From Planctomycetota bacterium (lineage in GTDB: Bacteria > Planctomycetota > UBA8108 > UBA1146): 64,000 nt of DNA. Shown one piece after another: positions 1-8,659 of the stretch. The notes beneath the pieces are model-generated. The model ran no database searches. It had not been told where the DNA came from and saw only the letters and a list, made by a program, of their open reading frames with translations. A program made the translations under genes and the position numbers. Position 1 is the stretch's first letter, and each line of letters starts with the position of its first letter. The DNA is taken from the NCBI GenBank assembly GCA_014240375.1, contig JAAZXB010000013.1, positions 1 through 64,000 of the forward strand, written 5' to 3'.

Positions 1-197
1 AGAAGAAGACGGCCAAGAAGAAGGCGAAGAAGAAGACCGCCAAGAAGAAGACGGCCAAGAAGAAGGCGAAGAAGAAGACCGCCAAGAAGAAGACGGCGAA
101 GAAGAAGGCGAAGAAGAAGACCGCCAAGAAGAAGGCGAAGAAGAAGCCAGCCAAGAAGAAGGCGAAGAAGAAGACTGCGCGGCGCAAAAAAAAGTAG
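1..197 (+). CDS. Lys/Ala-rich C-terminal tail, partial gene
   Basis: The first complete codon is at base 3 and a TAG stop lies at 195-197, giving 64 residues that are almost only Lys, Ala and Thr. They form a repeating KKKTAKKKAKKK pattern ending in ARRKKK. The 5' part is outside the window. Such tails are known on bacterial histone H1-like proteins and on some HU-like DNA-binding proteins, where they bind nucleic acid non-specifically. The nucleotide repeat (AAGAAG with GCC, GCG or ACG) is slippage-prone, so tail length probably varies. The globular domain is not visible, so the exact family is open. Confidence 0.7.
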   Translation, partial: KKTAKKKAKKKTAKKKTAKKKAKKKTAKKKTAKKKAKKKTAKKKAKKKPAKKKAKKKTARRKKK

Positions 198-750
198 CCA
201 CGCCTTCCGGTCAGCATCGACCCTGGCGCACCAAAGGGGTGCGATCGGAGTCTTCTCCGGCAACTCGTCCCAAGTACGGGTACTGGTGAAGCGACGGCAG
301 GGATTGCAAGACTGACCGGGGTTGATCCGGAGGGCGACAGCTCACTGGTTCGGACTCGGTCGAGGAGTTTGGAATGGGGAGATGGGGCATGGCCCTGTCT
401 CCCTTTTCTATTGGACCCACTGGGTTCAGACCTGTGGGGACCACCTTTCCTGCGGCAAATTACCGTGGCTACTCGTTTGGCTACCTCTGCCCGGCGCTCT
501 GTTGTGAGATCTCCCACCACGCTTTTTATTCTACCGAGGGCATCCGCAGCTTCGTCTGTCAGTCTGGTGACTGCGATGACGACTCAGCAGTGCAGCCAAT
601 TCTGCGATCGAACGGGTCTCTTCCTGATTCGCTCGACGCGGCCCAGCAGGTACCGGCGAATTGAATTCGGGGGAAGAATCGATTTCTCGCGAATAGAATT
701 TTACCGGGGACAGAAGGGGGACGGTTGGTTCAGTGTAGTGGGGTTCAGCG

Positions 751-825
751 TAGATGGATTCGGTATAGATGGACTCGGTATAGATGGACTCGGTATAGAT
801 GGATTCAGCGTAGATGGATTCGGTG
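751..825. repeat. five 15-bp tandem repeats
   Basis: Five consecutive 15-bp units start with TAGATGGA; the middle ones are identical and the outer ones differ by a few bases. A degenerate sixth unit lies just upstream. The period is a multiple of three, so frames on both strands read through as five-residue repeats, but no gene is recognised here. Confidence 0.9.
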
Positions 826-845
826 AGAACAGGGAGGCACCGTGC

Positions 846-875
846 GTAACTGAACCGTGAGTAACTGAACCGTGC
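846..875. repeat. 15-bp tandem duplication
   Basis: Two adjacent copies of GTAACTGAACCGTG plus one variable base. They lie 20 bp beyond the 751-825 block and are unrelated to it in sequence. Confidence 0.8.
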
Positions 876-898
876 GCAACGGACAGGGCCCGTCGCAC
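872..898 (-). terminator. weak hairpin downstream of tRNA-Leu
   Basis: GTGCG...ACGG pairs with CCGT...CGCAC around a small internal bulge. It lies 32 bp past the 3' end of tRNA-Leu on the minus strand. There is no clear T-run, so a terminator role is tentative. Confidence 0.35.
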
Positions 899-929
899 AC
901 AGGTGCGATCCATCGAGGAAGAAAGAGAA

Positions 930-1013
930 TGCCGAGGGGGGGACTCGAACCCCCATGGGCTAATGCCCACCAGGTCCTTAACCTGGCGCGTCTGCCAGTT
1001 CCGCCACCTCGGC
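930..1013 (-). tRNA. tRNA-Leu, anticodon read as AAG
   Basis: An 84-nt class II tRNA on the minus strand. The acceptor stem is GCCGAGG/CCTCGGC, the T arm is GGGGG-TTCGAGT-CCCCC, and a long variable arm is present (TGGGC-ATTA-GCCCA). The anticodon stem CCAGG/CCTGG encloses the loop TTAAGGA, which places AAG at positions 34-36. A Leu tRNA is certain from the variable arm and body; the AAG reading depends on the loop register and is unusual in bacteria, where GAG is normal and A34 would need deamination to inosine. No 3' CCA is encoded, in contrast to the other two tRNAs in the window. Confidence 0.9.
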
Positions 1014-1106
1014 GTCGAAACGGAAAAAGGGAGTGTAGGGCTCCAGCGGCAGATGTCAAGTTCAGCGAAGATTTCAGCCGAGTCGCTGGGGTCTGGCGGC
1101 CTTTTG

Positions 1107-1928
1107 CTAGGGATTGGCACCTTCGTTGATCCATTGCTCGAACAGATCGATGGTCTCCTGCTCGAGGCAACAGAAGGGACCCAGCGGCATCTGGGTGCCG
1201 GCATCTGCTGGATCGCAACCCGCTCCGACGGCGGCCTCGACATGAGTTCCGCTGATCTTCCGCCAAAGCCAACTGCTCCCGGCAACATCTGGCTCCACCA
1301 GGACGTAGGAACTGCACTCGATTGAAGGAACATTGATGAGACGAGCGTAGGGATCATTGCCCGCTTCCAGGGAGAGGTCGAGATTGGCAAAATTGGAGGG
1401 TGGCCCGTGACAGAAGACGCACTGATCGGAGATGATGGGGTATATATCCACCACGAAGGAGGCTGGAGGGGCGCATGCAGGGTCGCCCTGGCAATCGGAA
1501 TCCGCACAGTCGACATCGAGATCCCCATCATCATCGACCCCGTTGCTACAGTCTTCCACCGGCGGTGGGCAACTGGCAGGGCCGCTCAGGCAATCCAGGG
1601 TGTCGGCGGTGGGGTCGGGTCCACAATCATCCGGCAGTGGCGGATTGGGGCCGCCAGAAAAGAGGTTACCGAGCATGTAGATGGGGTCACTGATGTCGTT
1701 TCCACCATCGTCGTTGACATCGCAGGCGTCTGCACAGTTGGCCGGACCTGCGCCGGAAAAGAGGATTCCCAGGCCATGGACCACGTCGGCGATATTACGG
1801 ACTCCATCTGTATTGCAGTCGCCACGACTGAAGAGCATCTGGCCACGAGCTGTTTCCGGACTGACCCACATGGAACCGATCAGGATCAGAATCACCAATG
1901 TAGTGAGTGGAAGGGGATTTCGGGGCAT
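1107..1928 (-). CDS. exported dockerin-like repeat and cytochrome C-like protein
   Basis: A 273-residue protein. I chose the ATG at 1928 because GAGG lies seven bases before it. A signal peptide ends near GQMLFSRGD. Residues about 35-110 hold two dockerin/EF-hand-like repeats (DCNTDG and DVNDDG) closed by a C-x-DPT-D-x-L-x-C motif common in exported planctomycete proteins. An acidic DDDGDLDVDCADSDC stretch follows. The C-terminal third contains the heme-type motif CVFCH and the pattern of planctomycete cytochrome C-like domains (IYPIISDQC...MPLG...INEGANP). A role outside the cytoplasm, perhaps anchoring plus redox, is inferred; the substrate is unknown. It diverges from the next gene. Confidence 0.75.
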   Translation of the reverse strand: MPRNPLPLTTLVILILIGSMWVSPETARGQMLFSRGDCNTDGVRNIADVVHGLGILFSGAGPANCADACDVNDDGGNDISDPIYMLGNLFSGGPNPPLPDDCGPDPTADTLDCLSGPASCPPPVEDCSNGVDDDGDLDVDCADSDCQGDPACAPPASFVVDIYPIISDQCVFCHGPPSNFANLDLSLEAGNDPYARLINVPSIECSSYVLVEPDVAGSSWLWRKISGTHVEAAVGAGCDPADAGTQMPLGPFCCLEQETIDLFEQWINEGANP

Positions 1929-2184
1929 GGTGGACCTCAATTTTCATCTACCAGGCATACTGGTTCGCGCAGCGGCGGTTGGACTCTGTGGGCCGATCTT
2001 GAATCTGCTGGACCACGACCGATAAGTCTCCATCTTAGCCACCGATGCGTGTTGTCGCTACATGGCTGTTCAGCAGCTCTGGAGTGGATCTCGTCGTAGT
2101 CTGAGCCGTCTTCTCGCATGCTGTCCAGGTTCCAGATAGGATCTGTTTCTCTTCGGTGACTGCAGAATAGAATCGGGACTTGTC

Positions 2185-3354
2185 ATGATCAGCCAGCGTG
2201 TACGCACCATCCAACCATCGGCGACCTTGAGCTTGAATTCCCGTTTGCAGGATCTGGTCCGGGAGGGTCGCGAAATTCTCAACCTGAGTGTTGGAGAACC
2301 TGATTTTCCGACTCCTGAGTTCATCCGAGAGCGGGCGAAGGAGGCCATCGATGATGGTTGGACCCGGTACACTGCAGTTACCGGTCACATCGAAGCTAGA
2401 GAGGCGATTTGCCGCCACATCGCGAGAACTCGTCAGGTCGAGGTCGATCCATCCCAGGTGGTGATCTCATCCGGGGCGAAACAATCGCTGTCGCAGTGCT
2501 TGCTGTCACTGGTCGATCCAGCGGACGAGGTGCTGCTGGGAGCCCCCCACTGGGTGTCCTATCCCGAGTTGATCCGCCTGGCCGATGGAGTTCCTGTAAC
2601 GGTCGAGACCAGTGCACGGGATGGGCATCGCTTGACTCCAGAATTGTTGGAACCGCATCTCACTCCGAGGAGCGCCGGTCTGATCCTCAATGAACCGGGA
2701 AATCCGACCGGTACCGTCAGCAGTGCGGATGAGATCGCTGCACTGGTGGAATTTGCTCGCCAGAATGACCTCTGGATCATCTCGGATGAGATTTACGAGA
2801 GCCTGATTCATGACGGTCAACTGCACAGCCCCTACTCGGTTGACCCGCAGCGGGTATCGCTGATCTCGGGCCTCTCCAAGTCGTTCTCGATGACTGGCTG
2901 GCGCATCGGGTGGACCGTTTGCAATTCACAGCAGGCGGCTGCGATGGGTCGGTTACAGAGTCAGAATTCCGCCAACCCATGCTCGGTGTCTCAAGCCTGC
3001 ATCGCGACGGCTCTGGAGCACCACGACCATCCTGAATTGCTCTCGATGTACGAGACCTTCCGCCGGCGTAGAGACCTGATGGTGGAGGGGCTCTCCGGAA
3101 TCCCGGGAATCAATTTCTCGGTTCCCGGTGGAGCGTTCTACATCTTCGTCGATTTGTCGGAGAGACTCGGTCCGGCAGGGGTCGCTCCCGATGCGGATGC
3201 CTTCGCCCTGCGACTGCTGGAAGAGAAAAATGTCGCTGTGGTGGCAGGGTCTGCATTCGGTTGTGAAGGAGCGATTCGGATCTCTTTTGCCCGTCCTGAG
3301 GCGGAATTACTGGTCGCGATCGAGCGAATCCGTGATCTCCTTGGCGCTTCCTGA
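2185..3354 (+). CDS. PLP-dependent aminotransferase, class I/II (aspartate-type)
   Basis: A 389-residue fold-type I aminotransferase of usual family length. It transfers amino groups between amino acids (probably aspartate) and 2-oxo acids using pyridoxal phosphate in the cytoplasm. Visible marks are SVGEPDFPTP near residue 35, NEPGNPTG at 169-176, DEIY at 201-204 and the Schiff-base lysine in SKSFSMTGWR (K232). The late Arg that binds the substrate carboxylate sits in RISFARPEAE. The start ATG has only a weak upstream purine stretch. It is monocistronic here; aspartate, aromatic and other specificities cannot be separated by eye. Confidence 0.88.
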   Translation: MISQRVRTIQPSATLSLNSRLQDLVREGREILNLSVGEPDFPTPEFIRERAKEAIDDGWTRYTAVTGHIEAREAICRHIARTRQVEVDPSQVVISSGAKQSLSQCLLSLVDPADEVLLGAPHWVSYPELIRLADGVPVTVETSARDGHRLTPELLEPHLTPRSAGLILNEPGNPTGTVSSADEIAALVEFARQNDLWIISDEIYESLIHDGQLHSPYSVDPQRVSLISGLSKSFSMTGWRIGWTVCNSQQAAAMGRLQSQNSANPCSVSQACIATALEHHDHPELLSMYETFRRRRDLMVEGLSGIPGINFSVPGGAFYIFVDLSERLGPAGVAPDADAFALRLLEEKNVAVVAGSAFGCEGAIRISFARPEAELLVAIERIRDLLGAS

Positions 3355-3531
3355 GGGTCGAAGATCCTCTGACGGGTCGTTGCCGAGTGTACACCTGTCG
3401 GTCTAGAATCCAGTTCGGTGTAGAGCCTCGTCTTCTGGCATTTACAGGATGGTCGAGGACATTGTATCCGTTCAATATTGTCAGTGAGTCAATCCAGTTC
3501 AAGGGACCTCCATCGGGAGGAAGGGAATATC

Positions 3532-5601
3532 ATGAACCAATTCCAGGGGGCCAAGGCCCTGATTCTGATCGTGCTTCTGAGCATGATCTCTGTGGTGAGT
3601 CTTGCAGCAGAACCGATCGCTGTCACGACCGATGTCGACAGCATCACGCTCGACGATGATCTCAAGGAGATCGAAGCCCGATTCAATGCCGAACTGGACA
3701 AGATGCGAGCGCAATTCCGAGCGGAATTGCAGCGCGCACAGGTCGATCCACGGGCAGAACTACGGGCGGCACAACTACGGGTGAGAGATCTGGAAGCGGA
3801 GATCGCAACGCTGAAAAAGGCACTCGCGGCGGCGGAGGTCCAACTGAGCGCACGGTCGGTCGATCCTGTCGTTGCGGCCGCTACCGCTGAAGATCGACCA
3901 CGAGGCCAGCTGGGAATCCAGATCATCCAGGTGACCCAAGCGCAGGGATCGGCGCTGGAGGTGAAAGCGGTCGATTCGGTGCTGGTCGAGAAGATCACCG
4001 CCGGAAGTACCGCTGACCAGATGGGCATTCGTGCCGGAGACGCGATCTTTGAACTGGATGGCGAAGATGCCGATATGGATCGATTGATCGCAATCCTCAG
4101 TTCCAAGAAGGCGGGGGACTCGGTGACCATCGGATGGGCCAGAAAAGGCGACGATGGCGTGATGAAAGTCACCGGCCGGGGAATCATGAAACCGTGGCAA
4201 GAAGAGCAGCATGTCACCATCTCGATACCTGCGACTCGTCTGGTCGAGCCGGCACCGAAGAAGCCTGAACTGGTGATGAAGCCCGGGATTTCACTCGGGA
4301 TCAACGTCGTGCAAACCGAGGAGTTCGGTCTCGAGGTGGTCAGCGTCGAACCCGGATCCAATGGTGCAGTGGCGGGGCTAGCAGTGGGAGACTGGATCAC
4401 CGGACTTTCAGGTACTCAGGTGCGGACCATCGAGGGGCTGCGAGATGTGTTGAATTCGACCATTCCTGGAGTCGAGACCGAGGTCTCCTACAGTCGTGAT
4501 GGCAACCCGTGGATCACTCGAGTACGTTTTGGTGGCGGCGACCTGGTCGCAGTCCGTGTCGGGGACCCGACCTCTGCCGCCGATGGATCCGATTCTGCCG
4601 TGCCCACTCCAGCAGTTCCAATTTCAGCAGTGCCTGGATTCCTCGGGGTGGCTCCGGTCGAGAAACAGGCGGGAGTCTTCGTCGATGATGTGATTTCCGG
4701 CAGCTGTGCCGAGGCGATGAATCTGCAGTCGGGAGACCGATTGACCTCGATCCAGGGGATGAAGGTTCAGACCATCGACGATCTTCGAAAAGCACTCTCG
4801 GGACGAAATGCCGGCGAGAACATCGTCATCGGATACGCCCGTGAAGACGGTGAGCATACCGTCTCTGGAGTCCTTGGAGCCTATCCCTCTGCCGAGGGTC
4901 AATCCTCGGTGATCGACCCGGAGATGGAGGATGCGGTCCCGGTGGCTGCTTCGGCCCGAATCGATCCGTCTGCCAGAACAACAGTGTCCGCCCCAACAAC
5001 AGTGTCCGCCCCAACAACAGTGTCCGCCCGAATGACCGCTGGACCACTCGGAGTCATCGTCTCCTGGGACGCCGATGGTGCTCTGATCGATGCGGTGTTA
5101 CCGGGGAGTGATGCAGGGATGGCTGGTGCCGAGGTGGGCGATCGCCTGGTTCAGATCGATGGCGTGACGATCACTTCGCTCGAGACGATCGGAGAGGTTC
5201 TGGCCACTATTGGTGCCGGATCGCCGGTCGAGTTGGAGGTGCTTCGCGGTGACCAGGTGCAGCAATTGGTCGCCCTTCGTGCTGCTCTGGAGGAGATCGA
5301 CCGACCGCAATCTTCGCTGGAGGTCGTGACTGCAGCGGCAGATCTGGAGCCACCGATGCTGGGCATCGAGGTCGAAGAAAATGCCATCGGGATCTTGTTG
5401 ACCGAAGTCCACGAGGGTTCGCTGGCTGCCGATGCAGGACTCCAGCGGGGAGACTGGATCATCCGGATCTGCGAGATGGAGGTTCGCTCCATCGAGGACA
5501 TTCAGGATTCGCTACAATACTCGGGATTGATCCAGATCCAGATGACGATTCGACGAGATCTCGATCTGATCGAGGTGTCGATCCCCTTGTCCCGTCGCTG
5601 A
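3532..5601 (+). CDS. exported protein with coiled coil and five PDZ domains
   Basis: A 689-residue protein starting at the ATG preceded by GGGAGGAAGG. The N-terminus MNQFQGAKALILIVLL is a signal peptide ending near SLAAEP. Residues about 45-110 are a charged heptad-like coiled coil. Five PDZ-type modules follow, each opening with LGI/LGV and carrying the (A)GL/GD(W/R) core seen in HtrA-like proteases. No protease or other catalytic domain is present. PDZ domains bind protein C-termini, so this may be a periplasmic scaffold or client binder; that is inference. A linker between modules three and four holds three TTVSAP repeats from an 18-bp tandem duplication. The gene ends 9 bp before aroK. 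Confidence 0.8.
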   Translation: MNQFQGAKALILIVLLSMISVVSLAAEPIAVTTDVDSITLDDDLKEIEARFNAELDKMRAQFRAELQRAQVDPRAELRAAQLRVRDLEAEIATLKKALAAAEVQLSARSVDPVVAAATAEDRPRGQLGIQIIQVTQAQGSALEVKAVDSVLVEKITAGSTADQMGIRAGDAIFELDGEDADMDRLIAILSSKKAGDSVTIGWARKGDDGVMKVTGRGIMKPWQEEQHVTISIPATRLVEPAPKKPELVMKPGISLGINVVQTEEFGLEVVSVEPGSNGAVAGLAVGDWITGLSGTQVRTIEGLRDVLNSTIPGVETEVSYSRDGNPWITRVRFGGGDLVAVRVGDPTSAADGSDSAVPTPAVPISAVPGFLGVAPVEKQAGVFVDDVISGSCAEAMNLQSGDRLTSIQGMKVQTIDDLRKALSGRNAGENIVIGYAREDGEHTVSGVLGAYPSAEGQSSVIDPEMEDAVPVAASARIDPSARTTVSAPTTVSAPTTVSARMTAGPLGVIVSWDADGALIDAVLPGSDAGMAGAEVGDRLVQIDGVTITSLETIGEVLATIGAGSPVELEVLRGDQVQQLVALRAALEEIDRPQSSLEVVTAAADLEPPMLGIEVEENAIGILLTEVHEGSLAADAGLQRGDWIIRICEMEVRSIEDIQDSLQYSGLIQIQMTIRRDLDLIEVSIPLSRR
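4978..5031 (+). repeat. three 18-bp in-frame tandem repeats
   Basis: Three copies of an 18-bp unit (ACAACAGTGTCCGCCCCA, last copy with one change) add TTVSAP three times in the linker between PDZ domains. The reading frame is preserved. Confidence 0.95.
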
Positions 5602-5610
5602 GAGACGGAG

Positions 5611-6123
5611 ATGGAGCGGATCGCTCTCATCGGTCTTTCCGGCAGCGGAAAGAGCACGGTGGGGAAATTGCTGGCGGAGCGGCTCGGCGTTCCTTTTCTG
5701 GATGTCGATGAGGCGCTGGAACTGAAATCGGGTTGGAGCCCGACACGGTGGATTCACGAGAAGGGCCTCCCGGCTTTCAGAGCCGCGGAGGCCCTTCTCG
5801 TGGCGGATGCCACCGAACGGAAAGCGGGTCCGCTGGTGATGGCGACCGGGGGCGGGGCTGTGGAGATGGCCGAGGTCTGTCAGCAGCTGTCACTGTGGCG
5901 CTGTTTCTGGCTCGATGCGCCCGATTCCATCCTGCTCGATCGTTGCCGGGAAGGATCCCGACCGTTGCTGGAGGGGGACGATCCGGGACGGCTGCTGGGC
6001 CAGTTGCGAGGCCGGCGCGAAACTTCTTATCGCCTTCTGTCCGGCGATCCGATCGAAACGGAAGGAATCTCACCCTCACGGGTGGTCGATGCTATCCTGT
6101 CGCGTCTTGAGGAGGCGATTTGA
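5611..6123 (+). CDS. aroK: shikimate kinase
   Basis: A 170-residue kinase, the usual AroK length. It phosphorylates shikimate at O3 with ATP in the chorismate pathway. The P-loop GLSGSGKST is at residues 8-16, the DVDEA shikimate-binding Asp motif is near 34 and the GGG glycine triplet (ATGGGA) is near 78. SRPLLEGDD fits the lid region, although the Arg there lies in a slightly shifted context. The gene follows the PDZ gene by 9 bp and overlaps the prepilin peptidase start by 4 bases, so the three are probably co-transcribed. Confidence 0.92.
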   Translation: MERIALIGLSGSGKSTVGKLLAERLGVPFLDVDEALELKSGWSPTRWIHEKGLPAFRAAEALLVADATERKAGPLVMATGGGAVEMAEVCQQLSLWRCFWLDAPDSILLDRCREGSRPLLEGDDPGRLLGQLRGRRETSYRLLSGDPIETEGISPSRVVDAILSRLEEAI

Positions 6124-7190
6124 TCTCGAACTTGATTCCTGACTCGATCTTGCTGCTCTTCAGTGCCCTCCTCGGAGGTACCGTCGGGTCCTTCCTCAAT
6201 GTCTGCATCTATCGCATTCCCATCGAGGGGCTCCGGGTCAGCCACCCTCGTGGTTCCTTTTGTCCCTCCTGCAAGTCTGCGGTGCGCTGGTTCGATAATG
6301 TTCCGGTTCTCGCCTGGTTGTGGTTACGCGGTCGCTGTCGAGATTGTTCTGAACCGATCTCGCCGCGGTACCCACTGGTCGAAGGGTTCACCGCATGCAT
6401 GTTCCTGCTGGTCGCCTGGCGATATGGCGGGGAGTGGCTCGCACAAGATCTGTTCTCGGTGCTACTGCTGTGGATCTGGGTCTCCACCCTGATCGTTGTC
6501 AGCGGCATCGACCTGGATCACCGGATCATTCCCGATCGATTCACCATTCCCGGGACCTCGATGTTATTGCTGATCTCACCCTGGATGCCCTGGTTATCGG
6601 GCGGAGCAGGGGGGCTCGGTCCAACTGCCGATCCCTGGTGGGCATCCATCGAAGCGCACGTCTGGTGGGCAGCAGCGGCGGCAATGATCGTCCTGGGCCA
6701 GCTGTTTCAGCGGCTGGTTCCGACCTGGCAACAGCAGCGACGGACCTTTCAGGAGAGTCTCCTCGCCTATGTGGTCGGGGCGGTGGCCGGTTTCCTCGCC
6801 GCCGTCTACCTGGGGGGGGCGGATCCGTGGGGGAGTTCCCCTGTCGATCGAATATTCAACAGTCTGAGTGGCGCTGCGGTGGGAGCGGGCACCATCTGGG
6901 GGATCGGTTGGATCGGTTCGATCATCTTCCGCAAGCCTGCGATGGGATTTGGTGACGTCAAGTGGATGGGGTTCTTGGGGGCCACCCTCGGCCCCGAGGC
7001 AGTTCTCGTCTCTTTCCTGATCGCCTGCTTGCTCGGATCGGTGGTGGGGATCTGGTGGCGAGTGGTTCGGGGCTCCAGTTATATTCCATTCGGGCCATTT
7101 CTAGCCGCAGGGGCCGCATCGATGTTGCTGGCTCGCCCGGAGTTACAAACGATCTGGGATCTATACATCGGTCTGTTCCAGGGGCGCTGA
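6120..7190 (+). CDS. pilD: prepilin peptidase / N-methyltransferase
   Basis: A 356-residue polytopic membrane aspartyl protease (A24 family) that cleaves type IV prepilin leaders after Gly and methylates the new N-terminus. TTG at 6120 is the start: it overlaps the aroK stop and is preceded by GAGGAGG at ideal spacing. N-terminal marks are GGTVGSFLNVCIYR and a zinc-binding CPSC...CRDC pair. The catalytic aspartates lie in GIDLDHRIIPD and GFGDVKWMG. An insert of about 100 residues between the two catalytic segments makes it longer than E. coli-type enzymes. Its expected substrates are the two pilins at 45.5-46.5 kb, whose leaders fit. Confidence 0.93.
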   Translation: MISNLIPDSILLLFSALLGGTVGSFLNVCIYRIPIEGLRVSHPRGSFCPSCKSAVRWFDNVPVLAWLWLRGRCRDCSEPISPRYPLVEGFTACMFLLVAWRYGGEWLAQDLFSVLLLWIWVSTLIVVSGIDLDHRIIPDRFTIPGTSMLLLISPWMPWLSGGAGGLGPTADPWWASIEAHVWWAAAAAMIVLGQLFQRLVPTWQQQRRTFQESLLAYVVGAVAGFLAAVYLGGADPWGSSPVDRIFNSLSGAAVGAGTIWGIGWIGSIIFRKPAMGFGDVKWMGFLGATLGPEAVLVSFLIACLLGSVVGIWWRVVRGSSYIPFGPFLAAGAASMLLARPELQTIWDLYIGLFQGR

Positions 7191-7342
7191 TCGAGGAGTT
7201 TGGACTCTTCTCATCGGGTGAGTTTCCCGGCCCTCCCGACAGGGTTATCCTGTGCCACCGACCGGGACATCGATTCCTGGAGGGGGAAGAGGCGGTCGTG
7301 ATTTCCGCTTCTCAATAAATTTCTGGAAGGGGAGTGACCTGG

Positions 7343-8077
7343 ATGTTTTCGATCTCACGTGGACTATTGCTGCTATTTGTCGTCTCGATCACGGCTGGTT
7401 GTCAGACCACCAGTTTGGAACGAGAACTTGCCTATAATCAGGACAAGTTGCGGGTAACTGAGGAGCAGAGAGACCGGCTAGAATTTCAACTGGCTACCGC
7501 GGAGCGGGAGCAGAGTAGTGCCATCTCCGAACTGGTGACTGTCCAGCAAAAGATGGCCAATCTCAGCGCCAAGAATGCTGTGCTGGTGGCAGAGAATCAA
7601 TCGCTGATGGCCCGTCCGATTCCAGCATCTGCCATCATCGAGGATGTGGATCTGGGTGGATTTGACGGGATCGATGGGCTCAAAGCAGCCTCCGATGGCG
7701 GAACCGTGACCTTGACCTTGGATCAGCAAGTGCTGTTCAACTCGGGCAGCGCAGAGATCTCGAAGCGCGGACATCAATCGCTGCTGAAATTGTCACGTGT
7801 ACTTCATGATCAGTTTTCCGGACGTGAGATTCAAGTCGAGGGACACACCGACTCGACTCCGATCAAGAAGACCAAGTCTCGTTGGGCGACCAACTGGGAA
7901 CTCAGTTCGACTCGTGCATGTGCAGTGCTGAGGGAACTGATCTCCGCCAATGCTGCCGACACCAGCAGGATCGCTGCGGTCGGCTATGGCGCTCAGAGGC
8001 CGATCGCCGACAACAGTTCCAAGGAGGGGCGCTCTCAAAACCGACGGGTCGAGGTGATCGTCTTTCCCGCTCGCTGA
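7343..8077 (+). CDS. OmpA/MotB-type peptidoglycan-binding lipoprotein
   Basis: A 244-residue protein. The ATG at 7343 is preferred over an in-frame GTG nine bases earlier because GGAAGGGGAG then sits at proper distance. A lipobox ITAGC near residue 19 predicts a lipoprotein. Residues about 30-85 are a coiled coil. The C-terminal half is an OmpA-like domain with GHTDSTPI, NWELSSTRA and NRRVEVIV, the residues that bind diaminopimelate of peptidoglycan; the TPI...NWELS pattern resembles MotB-type domains. It probably tethers the outer envelope to the wall. A strong hairpin follows at 8134. Confidence 0.85.
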   Translation: MFSISRGLLLLFVVSITAGCQTTSLERELAYNQDKLRVTEEQRDRLEFQLATAEREQSSAISELVTVQQKMANLSAKNAVLVAENQSLMARPIPASAIIEDVDLGGFDGIDGLKAASDGGTVTLTLDQQVLFNSGSAEISKRGHQSLLKLSRVLHDQFSGREIQVEGHTDSTPIKKTKSRWATNWELSSTRACAVLRELISANAADTSRIAAVGYGAQRPIADNSSKEGRSQNRRVEVIVFPAR

Positions 8078-8133
8078 GGGAAGAGGTCGAGTAGAACTCA
8101 CCCCTTCATCCACCCATCTTCACCGATTCCATG

Positions 8134-8166
8134 AGAGGAGTCGTCGGCACAGCCGGCGGCTCCTCT
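8134..8166 (+). terminator. 15-bp stem-loop after the OmpA-type gene
   Basis: AGAGGAG...CGGC pairs with GCCG...CTCCTCT around an ACA loop, with two G-T wobbles. It starts 57 bp after the stop codon. The following CTCTTGTGG is only mildly T-rich. Confidence 0.6.
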
Positions 8167-8659
8167 TGTGGTGAGGGGTGGCTCCCTTCCTTGTCTTGTA
8201 CCGCTGGTGAACCGGTCGGTGACTATTCGACTTCTCGTCGGTGACTATTCGACTTCTCGTCGGTGACTTTTTGAAGTCTCCCTGCCGCCCGGATCTGCTC
8301 TTCCTTCGCACTCGGATCACCCGCCTCCCTCGGCAGGGGGAGAGGATGGCCCAGCAGTCCGCGTCTGGCTCCCCGTCAGACCCGCTCTCTGCGCCTCACC
8401 TTTGATCCTCGCCGCGTACTTCTCGAATCTGTCGTGACGATGGGAATCCGGGTTTTGTTTCGCCGAATTTTCGGCCCCGGTAGTGAACGGGCTCCTGAGG
8501 GGTATTGAACCACTTCTGGACCCATCCAGCACCTCTGTGGGAGGGGGCTCTTGGCTCGATGATCGGCTCGGATGCTACTCTTCGAAGTACTTCGGGGAAT
8601 CCCACCGTTCCGTTTCTTCCGCCCGAAGAAGCGGTCCGTGGCAGCAAAAGGAGCCTCAA
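8167..8659. other. intergenic region before pilT
   Basis: About 490 bases without a convincing gene. An open frame in the pilT register extends upstream to 8483, but lacks a ribosome binding site and PilT-like sequence. A 22-bp tandem repeat lies at 8217-8271. I looked for a GG-N10-GC sigma-54 promoter before pilT and saw none with good flanks. Confidence 0.6.
8217..8271. repeat. 22-bp tandem repeat, two and a half copies
   Basis: Two perfect 22-bp units beginning CGGTGACTATTCG and a half third unit. Intergenic, function unknown. Confidence 0.95.

Larger units (their letters stand above)
198..929. other. intergenic region with no convincing gene
   Basis: About 730 bases between the Lys-rich gene and tRNA-Leu. 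Open frames exist on both strands, but none has a ribosome binding site, family resemblance or normal composition. What stands out is a block of 15-bp tandem repeats (751-825), a second 15-bp duplication (846-875) and a weak hairpin (872-898). Confidence 0.6.

Noticed and set aside
751-875. CRISPR array
   Set aside because: Units are 15 bp and directly adjacent with no spacers, and no cas gene is present.
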